Shown: positions 1 to 4,779 of the stretch, in pieces
Position numbering within the stretch: position 1 is the first letter of the stretch
Layout: every line of letters starts with the position of its first letter
Origin: an uncultured Lachnospiraceae bacterium
GTDB lineage: Bacteria; Bacillota; Clostridia; Lachnospirales; Lachnospiraceae
Assembly: GCA_902783935.1 (NCBI GenBank)
Contig: CACZTA010000005.1
Location: 1 to 5,820 of the forward strand
DNA: 5,820 bases
Direction: 5' to 3'
Notes under the pieces: generated by a model
The model's database searches: none
What the model was told of the DNA's origin: nothing
What the model saw: only the letters and a program-made list of their open reading frames with translations
Program-made: the position numbers and the translations under genes

Positions 1-1016
1 ATCCATATCCCCGCCACGATTGATGCGGCGAGAAACAGAATCACCATCCAGAGATTGAACAGCACGAGTACTGCCGGAAATCCGTCCTGCATAAGGAGCA
101 GGATGCCCTTGTCATTTCCTTCCGAGCGGTAAACCCTGATCATCGGATCAAATCCGAGCGCCATGCCCCTCCCGAGGAGAAGCATGCTGCCATAAGCCAG
201 CAGCGCATAAAAAGCAGCCGGCAGGTACTCCTCCCGGCCTGTTAAAGACAGGTACAAATTCAGCAGAATGACAGTCAGCGTGAGATATAACGGGCCTTCC
301 GCAGAGGGTATGCCGTACTTCAGGATCCTCAAGGCAGCTTCCGCCGAGACGCCGCAGCGCCCTCTCCGTCCGGTCCGTCTCCGCAAAAACAGGAAAGCCG
401 CCGCAGCGCCCGCAAGCCAGCCTCCCGTCAGGGAAAAGCCGAAACCGGCGCCGCCGTAGACCCTGAACACGCCTGTCATCAGGATTACGTGGACAAGACA
501 CGCCGCCGCGGAAATGAGGGAAGCCGTCTTCCCGTTTCCCTCCGCAAACAGCAGAATCTCGTAATAAAGAAACAGGCCCATGGCCGCAGGCGCACCGGTC
601 ATCCCCCGCAGCCACATGGCCACAGCCCGGAGGACCCCCAGGCTCAGTTCCGCAGGGAGTGAGCCGCGGAATGAAAATGCCGCGCCCGCTGCGCATATGA
701 GAAGCTCTGCCGCAAGAACAGTCAGGAATCCGGTATTCCGGATCCGCTGTTTCATCCGGCTGTCCCCCTCCGCCTCTGCTCCGGCCATGGCAGCTGCGGC
801 TCCGCAGGCGACGAGAAGGGCAGCTGCAGCTCCGAAGCCAAGAAAGGGCAGGGCGAGCTCAAGCCCGCAGATCCCCTCACGACCCTGGAGGACGGCCGCG
901 ACCGCCCCGGTCACAGGCAGTGACAGCGCTGTACAGAACAGAAACAGGACAGACGGGACCAGAGCCCGGCGCACCCGGTTTTCTCCTGCTCCTCCTCCGT
1001 TTGAAAAGAACATCAT
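1..1016 (-). CDS. MATE-like multidrug/flippase transporter, partial at the left edge (C-terminus missing)
   Basis: An open frame of 338 codons starts at tandem ATGs (1016 and 1013) and leaves the window without a stop. The likely ribosome binding site is AGGAAGGCGG (about 1025-1034). The product is a polytopic membrane protein with roughly nine hydrophobic segments visible (about residues 19-40, 50-78, 97-118, 125-152, 163-185, 191-211, 236-258, 264-288 and 314-338). The layout fits one complete six-helix MATE half plus the start of the second. The start of the second half, LKYGIPSAEGPLYL, resembles the MATE 'iglP' helix, and GFDPMIRVYRSEGNDKG resembles the family's 'G.qPlI..n.Ga' loop. MATE proteins export drugs or metabolites in exchange for Na+ or H+. 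About 100 or more residues should be missing. The first helix reads SLPVTGAVAAVLQG where many members have a 'vD.ifvG' stretch, so it is a divergent member. A related flippase of the same superfamily is possible. The substrate cannot be inferred. Confidence 0.75.
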   Translation of the reverse strand, partial: MMFFSNGGGAGENRVRRALVPSVLFLFCTALSLPVTGAVAAVLQGREGICGLELALPFLGFGAAAALLVACGAAAAMAGAEAEGDSRMKQRIRNTGFLTVLAAELLICAAGAAFSFRGSLPAELSLGVLRAVAMWLRGMTGAPAAMGLFLYYEILLFAEGNGKTASLISAAACLVHVILMTGVFRVYGGAGFGFSLTGGWLAGAAAAFLFLRRRTGRRGRCGVSAEAALRILKYGIPSAEGPLYLTLTVILLNLYLSLTGREEYLPAAFYALLAYGSMLLLGRGMALGFDPMIRVYRSEGNDKGILLLMQDGFPAVLVLFNLWMVILFLAASIVAGIW

Positions 1017-1049
1017 AAATCTATCCGCCTTCCTGTCTGTTCTGTAAGA

Positions 1050-1078
1050 CCCCCGTCAGTTTCCGGAACTGGCGGGGG
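1050..1078 (-). terminator. GC-rich hairpin between the WG-repeat gene and the MATE-like gene
   Basis: The arms 1050-1061 and 1067-1078 can form a 12-bp stem around a 5-base loop, with one imperfect pair (1056 with 1072). It lies about 30 bases after the WG-repeat stop codon and about 35 bases before the MATE-like start. In minus-strand RNA the imperfect pair is a C-A mismatch, and the following bases (TCTTACAG) are not a real U-tract. It is therefore a weak terminator, or an attenuator or mRNA-stabilising stem that allows some read-through into the transporter gene. Confidence 0.45.
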
Positions 1079-1106
1079 AAAGGATCATCTGTTTGATGAA
1101 TCGCAA

Positions 1107-2663
1107 TTATATGTCTCCGAGAGCGGTTCCGCATTCCGGGCAGAATTTGGGCGCCGGCCCGTCGAATTCATATCCGCACTCCGGGCATTTATCCAGTCTC
1201 TTTGCTCCGCATTCCGTGCAGAATTTTCCTGTATTGCCTTCATGACCGTTTTCACAGGTCCATGTTTCCGCTCCCGCTTCGGCGGGCTCTGCGGATGAGG
1301 CCGGCTCTGCGGAAACCGCCTGCTCCGGTGCGGCAATATCCAGATGATGGATTTCATACTCTCTGGAATCTGTTTTGACGACAGCCACTGTACCCGCAGC
1401 ATTTACCTCGATCGAATTATCGCTGTAAGGAATAACCGTATTTCCGTACAGGTCCACAAGCGTGTACTCATTTGCCTCATTGCGGCCCACAAAGCACATG
1501 CACCCGCTGTTCCCCGGGAAGGTGACATCCTGATAATGCTCCGGAAGCACGCCGGCCGCAGCGCTCAGGACAATGACGGAGCCGTCCAGATCCTGGATCT
1601 TGCCGAACGTTCCCTGGTCAGAAACTGCGTCAGCGCTGTAGGTGAAGTCGCACGTCACCTGTGCATTCTTATCGAGGAAGCCGAACTTTCCGTCCTTAAC
1701 TGCGCTGATATAACCGAATTTGAAAGGATGTTCGGTATAATTTCCGACATTGTCATATTCTACCGGTATGATCTCATTTCCTTCGAGATCGATCAGCCCG
1801 TACTTCCGGTTCATGGAAACGATCGCGTATCCGTCCTGGAAGTTCCGTACCATATCATAATTCTGAGCCGTCTTGAAGACTTCTTCACCCTGAAGGTTGT
1901 AGACAACGCCTTTGTCATAGATATAGGCGGACTCGACTTCTTCCGGCGTCAGCGTGCATCCCTCCGTAAACGCCGCAGTACCGGTCCCGTTGTGCGTATA
2001 GAAGGTTTTGCCGTTTTTATACTGTACATCATATTCGGAAGACATGTCCGAGCTGACCGGGGATTTTTCGAAACGGCTGTTATAGAAAAATCTGGCTTTC
2101 TTGCGGTCAGCGACACTGATATAATCGCCGTGGGCGGTCACATACCCGTCATAATCGGAGCGGGGAAGCGATCCGACCTTTTCTCCCCTGTAGAAGAAAT
2201 CCACCTGGTCAATCCGGTAAAATGTTTTTTCGGAAGTACTCCAGTCACTGATGGTGTAATCCTTGTCATCCGCTTCAGAAGGAGTGAGGGTTATGCCTGC
2301 GATCCATCTGTCTGAAATGACACTGATATCTGCATACTCTGTCGGGACAATCGTATTTCCCTGGTCATCGATCACGCCGTAGCGGTGGATCCCGTCTGCG
2401 GAATTCGGAGTCTCGACTTTGAAATACGGCAGGTCATAAACGTACATCATGCCCGAATAGATTTCTTCCGTAATCGGATTGCCGTCCGCGTCGATCAGGC
2501 AGTAATAGTCTGAATCCGCCCCGCGGAAGCCGAGGACATCGGTATACCTGTTAACGACAATATCCCTTGCAGAGATCTGGGTAACCCCTTCATCTCCCAT
2601 GACTGCCGCACAGCCAAGCAGCATGACGGCTGCGATACACATTGCGCTGAATAGTTTCTTCAT
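1107..2663 (-). CDS. WG-repeat lipoprotein with C-terminal double zinc ribbon
   Basis: The protein is 518 residues when started at the ATG at 2663, which has AAGGAGG six bases upstream. An in-frame ATG at 2684 would place seven extra residues before the signal peptide and would start upstream of that site. Residues 1-18 form a type II signal peptide (MKK, hydrophobic core, lipobox LLGC with Cys18), predicting a membrane-anchored lipoprotein outside the cell. The body carries WG/KWG-type repeats of the form 'yGliD..Gn.iiP..Yd.v', at about residues 54-64, 94-113, 249-263 (weak), 286-305, 325-345 and 400-416. Such repeats are thought to form beta-rich scaffolds, but no enzymatic role is known. 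An Ala/Glu/Pro/Ser linker (about 444-467, containing a repeated SAEPA encoded by an 18-bp DNA repeat at 1285-1313) leads to two zinc ribbons at about 468-515. The gene has its own promoter and may be co-transcribed with the MATE-like gene. The substrate or partner is unknown. Confidence 0.85.
   Translation of the reverse strand: MKKLFSAMCIAAVMLLGCAAVMGDEGVTQISARDIVVNRYTDVLGFRGADSDYYCLIDADGNPITEEIYSGMMYVYDLPYFKVETPNSADGIHRYGVIDDQGNTIVPTEYADISVISDRWIAGITLTPSEADDKDYTISDWSTSEKTFYRIDQVDFFYRGEKVGSLPRSDYDGYVTAHGDYISVADRKKARFFYNSRFEKSPVSSDMSSEYDVQYKNGKTFYTHNGTGTAAFTEGCTLTPEEVESAYIYDKGVVYNLQGEEVFKTAQNYDMVRNFQDGYAIVSMNRKYGLIDLEGNEIIPVEYDNVGNYTEHPFKFGYISAVKDGKFGFLDKNAQVTCDFTYSADAVSDQGTFGKIQDLDGSVIVLSAAAGVLPEHYQDVTFPGNSGCMCFVGRNEANEYTLVDLYGNTVIPYSDNSIEVNAAGTVAVVKTDSREYEIHHLDIAAPEQAVSAEPASSAEPAEAGAETWTCENGHEGNTGKFCTECGAKRLDKCPECGYEFDGPAPKFCPECGTALGDI
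1131..1256 (-). other. Double zinc-ribbon domain at the C-terminus of the WG-repeat lipoprotein
   Basis: Residues 470-511 of the 518-residue protein contain Cys470, His474, Cys482, Cys485, then Cys493, Cys496, Cys508, Cys511. The second ribbon is a standard CPEC...CPEC set (CxxC-x11-CxxC). The first reads WTCENGHEGNTGKFCTECG. The NTGKFC.ECG part is a familiar Firmicutes zinc-ribbon signature, but the second Cys of the first knuckle appears replaced by Asn. His474 could complete a Cys-His-Cys-Cys site. Metal binding is inferred from the motif only. Confidence 0.85.
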
Positions 2664-2669
2664 ACAGCT

Positions 2670-2676
2670 CCTCCTT
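2670..2676 (-). promoter_or_regulatory. Ribosome binding site that fixes the WG-repeat gene start
   Basis: The minus strand reads AAGGAGG, six bases before the ATG at 2663. This supports MKKLF as the true N-terminus, because the upstream in-frame ATG at 2684 precedes this site. Confidence 0.8.
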
Positions 2677-2711
2677 CCCCACATTTACTCAAGTGCCCGT
2701 TTCAGATAAAA

Positions 2712-2730
2712 AGTATATCTAAAATATACT
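2712..2730. repeat. Inverted repeat over the WG-gene -10 box, candidate operator
   Basis: AGTATAT (2712-2718) and ATATACT (2724-2730) are perfect inverted arms separated by five bases. The repeat covers the predicted -10 hexamer and the likely transcription start. That position would suit a dimeric repressor. It is AT-rich, so a chance occurrence is possible. Confidence 0.4.
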
Positions 2731-2751
2731 ACTATTCAGGAATATTGTCTA
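2723..2751 (-). promoter_or_regulatory. Sigma-70-type promoter of the WG-repeat lipoprotein gene
   Basis: On the minus strand the -35 box TAGACA (2746-2751) and the -10 box TATATT (2723-2728) are separated by exactly 17 bases. Each differs from consensus at one position. Transcription would start near 2716, giving an untranslated leader of about 50 bases. It lies just downstream of the terminator of the preceding gene, so this gene should be an independent transcription unit. Confidence 0.7.
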
Positions 2752-2761
2752 ATAAACGGGC

Positions 2762-2798
2762 AAAAAAAACGTCCCCGGGAACAATTCCCGGAGACGTT
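2762..2798 (-). terminator. Strong intrinsic terminator after the acidic lipoprotein gene
   Basis: In minus-strand RNA a 13-bp stem (2785-2797 pairing with 2769-2781, with one G-U pair) has a three-base loop. It is followed directly by eight U residues (2762-2769). It begins about 25 bases after the stop codon of the gene ending at 2823. On the plus strand it lacks a following T-run, so it acts on minus-strand transcription. Confidence 0.92.
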
Positions 2799-2822
2799 AT
2801 CCGTCACTGGTCACCGGCGCGG

Positions 2823-3434
2823 TCATTCGGCCCGCATGCCGGCAGCTTCCATCATCCCGATTTCTTCATCTGAAAAACCGTCTTCACAGTCGATGATGTC
2901 CTCCCCCGCAAAGGGTTCCGTCTCTACATAACTGCTGTCTTCCTCTTCATACCGGCCGCAGTCCTCTTCGTCCCCGTCTTCACTGCTGCTGTCATAGCCG
3001 TAAGCATCGTCTTCGCCGGAGTAGTATGCGTCCGCGGAGGTGTCTTCATATTCCTCCTCGTAGCCGTATTCGTTTCCCGATGTCTCTTCCCGGTACTCCT
3101 CATCCGTCACTTCGGGCTCCCTGTATAAAGCCGCGCGGGCATATCCGGTGTCCTCAGACCCGTCAAATAAAACCTGCCTGCTGCCCGTCTGATACCGCTT
3201 CGACGGCGTGCCGAGCTTCTGCGATGCCCGGATTCCGACAGTTTCGGGGATCTCCGCCCATTCCGCTGGTTCCGTATTTTCCGCAGGTGCGGCAGCTTCT
3301 GTCAGGATTTCTGTCTCCGTCACTGTCTCTGACTTCACAGAGGCAGACCTTTCAGAAGCAACACATCCGTAGGCGCAGCACCCGGAGAAAACAACTGCAG
3401 CGATGATAATAATGCTGATAACTGATTTCTTCAT
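2823..3434 (-). CDS. Hypothetical acidic, tyrosine-rich lipoprotein
   Basis: The protein is 203 residues when started at the ATG at 3434, which follows AGGAGG by eight bases. A GTG at 3443 is in frame but overlaps that ribosome binding site and is less likely. Residues 1-19 look like a type II signal peptide: MKKS, an Ile/Val/Ala core, then VFSGC with Cys19 as the lipidation site. A second Cys follows, and another lies at position 24. A Ser/Thr/Glu/Ala/Pro-rich tether follows to about residue 67, then a short, more mixed stretch (about 68-105) that includes KLGTPSKRYQTGSRQVLFDG. The last 99 residues hold 40 Asp/Glu, only four Arg, no Lys and about ten Tyr, and are probably disordered or cation-binding. 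I recognise no family. It has its own promoter and a strong terminator, so it is a single-gene unit between the cobalamin genes and the WG-repeat lipoprotein. Confidence 0.75.
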   Translation of the reverse strand: MKKSVISIIIIAAVVFSGCCAYGCVASERSASVKSETVTETEILTEAAAPAENTEPAEWAEIPETVGIRASQKLGTPSKRYQTGSRQVLFDGSEDTGYARAALYREPEVTDEEYREETSGNEYGYEEEYEDTSADAYYSGEDDAYGYDSSSEDGDEEDCGRYEEEDSSYVETEPFAGEDIIDCEDGFSDEEIGMMEAAGMRAE

Positions 3435-3442
3435 ATCCCGCA

Positions 3443-3448
3443 CCTCCT
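3443..3448 (-). promoter_or_regulatory. Ribosome binding site that fixes the acidic lipoprotein start
   Basis: The minus strand reads AGGAGG, eight bases before the ATG at 3434. The alternative in-frame GTG start at 3443 overlaps this site, which argues for the ATG. Confidence 0.75.
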
Positions 3449-3471
3449 GATGTATTTAATCTCATACAATT

Positions 3472-3500
3472 ATTATATAACGTTTCCTCCCTGCCGGCAA
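3472..3500 (-). promoter_or_regulatory. Sigma-70-type promoter of the acidic lipoprotein gene
   Basis: On the minus strand TTGCCG (3495-3500) and a perfect TATAAT (3472-3477) are separated by 17 bases. The predicted start near 3465 gives a leader of about 30 bases. The -35 box matches consensus at four of six positions, so an activator may help. Confidence 0.7.
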
Positions 3501-3503
3501 ATT

Positions 3504-3522
3504 AAGAGTTTTTGAAGAGTTT
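3504..3522. repeat. Direct repeat with 11-bp period upstream of the -35 box, candidate activator site
   Basis: AAGAGTTT occurs at 3504-3511 and again at 3515-3522, a spacing of one helical turn. The near copy ends three bases from the -35 box of the acidic lipoprotein gene. A 10-bp palindrome, TTTACGTAAA (3520-3529), overlaps the far copy. Tandem sites with 11-bp period next to a -35 box are typical of OmpR/PhoB-type response regulators, but no such regulator is visible in the window. Confidence 0.4.
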
Positions 3523-3554
3523 ACGTAAAATCTGCAACGGATATTACAATTTTA

Positions 3555-3577
3555 TAAAGAAAAAGCGACCGGACGCT
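3555..3577 (-). terminator. Weak terminator-like hairpin after cbiC
   Basis: In minus-strand RNA AGCG (3574-3577) can pair with CGCT (3564-3567) around a six-base loop, followed by a T-rich run (TTTTTCTTT). It lies within about 10 bases of the cbiC stop. The stem is only four base pairs, so termination would be modest. Position at the end of the cobalamin genes and the U-rich tail are the main support. Confidence 0.4.
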
Positions 3578-3585
3578 GCTTTCTG

Positions 3586-4221
3586 TCAGGTTTCCATGCT
3601 GTAGAGGAGCGCATTGCAGACAGCGGCGGCGACATTGCTGCCGCCTTTCCTTCCCCTCGCCACAATGTGCGGGACGGAAGCCCCGACGAACAGTTCCTTT
3701 GCCTCAACGACATTGACAAATCCGACCGGGACGGCGATGACGCCCGCCGGTGCGGCCGCCCCCGCTTCCATGAGGGCATGGAGGCTGATCAGCGCTGTGG
3801 GGGCATTGCCGATGGCAAAGAGGCAGGGTTTCTGAATCCGCGCCGCGCGTTCCATGCTGACCGCCGCCCTCGTAATTCCCCGCGCCTTCGCTTCTTCCGC
3901 CACATCCGGGTCGCTCATGAAGCAGCGGACTTCTCCCCCGTATCCGGCCAGGCGCCGTTTATTAATCCCTGCCTTCGCCATCTCCGTGTCGGTCACGATA
4001 TCCGCCCCCTCCGCAAGCGCCCTCCGCATAAGGTCCGCCGCATGGGGAGAAAAGTACAGTGTTTCCGCATAGTCAAAATCCGCCGAGGTATGAATCACCC
4101 TCATGAGCACCGGGGCTTCTCCGGGGTCAGGCGTGATCCCCCTCGCGGACAGCTCCGCCCGGATGATCTCAAAACTTCTGCGCTCGATCCCCGCAGGATC
4201 CGTTATCTGCAGCTCACTCAA
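3586..4221 (-). CDS. cbiC: Precorrin-8X / cobalt-precorrin-8 methylmutase
   Basis: This 211-residue protein matches the usual length and layout of the CbiC/CobH family. The enzyme moves the C-11 methyl group to C-12 of (cobalt-)precorrin-8, giving (cobalt-)cobyrinic acid, a cytoplasmic step of corrin-ring synthesis. Visible signatures are ITDPAGIERRSFEIIRAEL (residues 6-24) and RVIHTSADFDY (41-51), where His44 corresponds to the catalytic His of the family. Others are the Asp-rich IVTDTEM segment and a C-terminal VGFVNVVEAKE (about 166-176) that is typical of the family. The start is a TTG at 4221 that overlaps the cobO stop, with AAAGGGAG seven bases upstream. No ATG is available nearby, and the N-terminus matches the family from this codon. 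cbiC (anaerobic route) is preferred over cobH because the host looks like an anaerobic Firmicute. The route itself cannot be proved here. Confidence 0.93.
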   Translation of the reverse strand: MSELQITDPAGIERRSFEIIRAELSARGITPDPGEAPVLMRVIHTSADFDYAETLYFSPHAADLMRRALAEGADIVTDTEMAKAGINKRRLAGYGGEVRCFMSDPDVAEEAKARGITRAAVSMERAARIQKPCLFAIGNAPTALISLHALMEAGAAAPAGVIAVPVGFVNVVEAKELFVGASVPHIVARGRKGGSNVAAAVCNALLYSMET

Positions 4222-4760
4222 AATTCCACTCCCTTTCTGGCCGCCGTCCCGCTGTCAAGCGGATGCCTGACCTTTCTGAATTCCGTGATATAATCTGCTG
4301 CCGCGAGAAGATCCGGCGGCGCTTTCCCTCCCGTGAGTACGGTCTCCACGCCGCCGGGAAATCCCTGCACGGCTGACAGCACCTCTCCCGCATCCAGAAA
4401 ACCGTATTTCAGCGCGTGAAGGACCTCATCCATCACAACCAGCACACGGATTCCTTCCCCTCCGGCCGCTTTCCCGGATAATGCGTGCGCAAGCTCTTCC
4501 GTTTTCCTGAAAAGCCTCCGGCACGACGCCGCCGTCGCCGCACGCTCTTCCTCCGTCATTCCGGAGACGAACCCGTAAAAACAGTCCTGCAGAAGGACGC
4601 GGACATGATCTGTCTCCGCGAGCAGGGCGGTTTCTCCCGACCGCCCGTCCTTCAGGAACTGGGAGAATATGACCTCGGCGCCCTCTCCCGCTGCCCTGAG
4701 CGCTGCGCCCGCAGCCGCCGTCGTCTTGCCCTTTCCGTTTCCGATGTATATCTGGAGCAT
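4218..4760 (-). CDS. cobO: Cob(I)yrinic acid a,c-diamide adenosyltransferase (ATP:corrinoid adenosyltransferase, CobO/BtuR family)
   Basis: This 180-residue cytoplasmic enzyme transfers the 5'-deoxyadenosyl group of ATP to the cobalt of reduced corrinoids, during B12 synthesis or salvage. The P-loop GNGKGKTT lies at residues 7-14. A Walker B-like VVMDEV is at 108-113, followed by HALKYGFLD. The C-terminus has the family pattern LTGGKAPPDLL (142-152), then HPLDSG and ARKGVEF. The family usually has TGR before this proline-containing stretch; here it is TGG. The protein begins almost directly at the P-loop strand and lacks the longer N-terminal segment of enteric BtuR/CobA. GGAGG lies six bases before the ATG. 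The cobQ stop is 19 bases upstream, and the stop codon here overlaps the cbiC TTG start, so the three genes form one operon. Confidence 0.93.
   Translation of the reverse strand: MLQIYIGNGKGKTTAAAGAALRAAGEGAEVIFSQFLKDGRSGETALLAETDHVRVLLQDCFYGFVSGMTEEERAATAASCRRLFRKTEELAHALSGKAAGGEGIRVLVVMDEVLHALKYGFLDAGEVLSAVQGFPGGVETVLTGGKAPPDLLAAADYITEFRKVRHPLDSGTAARKGVEF
4229..4236 (-). promoter_or_regulatory. Ribosome binding site supporting the TTG start of cbiC
   Basis: The minus strand reads AAAGGGAG inside the end of cobO, seven bases before the TTG at 4221. It supports the unusual start codon and suggests translational coupling between cobO and cbiC. Confidence 0.6.
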
Positions 4761-4779
4761 GGGATTCCTCCGCTTTATG

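Noticed and set aside
148..696. Minus-strand open frame of 182 codons in another frame within the MATE-like gene
   Set aside because: Its product is Arg/Gly/Cys-rich with no hydrophobic helices. The adjacent frame gives a continuous 338-codon membrane protein with a ribosome binding site.
580..1047. Plus-strand open frame opposite the MATE-like gene
   Set aside because: It has Ala/Arg/Pro-rich low-complexity composition and no motif, and it overlaps the better supported transporter gene.
1344..2315. Long plus-strand open frame (323 codons) opposite the WG-repeat gene
   Set aside because: It has no family motif and no credible upstream control. The minus-strand frame shows a lipobox, WG repeats and zinc ribbons, which explain the stretch fully.
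2664..2684. Upstream ATG at 2684 as start of the WG-repeat gene
   Set aside because: It would put seven residues before a normal signal peptide and start ahead of the AAGGAGG site that suits the ATG at 2663.
3435..3443. GTG at 3443 as start of the acidic lipoprotein
   Set aside because: The codon overlaps the AGGAGG ribosome binding site of the ATG at 3434, which also gives a normal MKK signal peptide.
3444..3585. Possible cobalamin riboswitch or small RNA gene near the cobalamin genes
   Set aside because: The gap lies downstream of cbiC and is AT-rich. I see no B12-box-like sequence or long paired structure, only promoter elements, short repeats and a weak hairpin.
3667..4293. Plus-strand open frame of 208 codons opposite cbiC and the end of cobO
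   Set aside because: It is an antisense by-product of GC-rich coding sequence. The minus-strand frames match CbiC and CobO closely.
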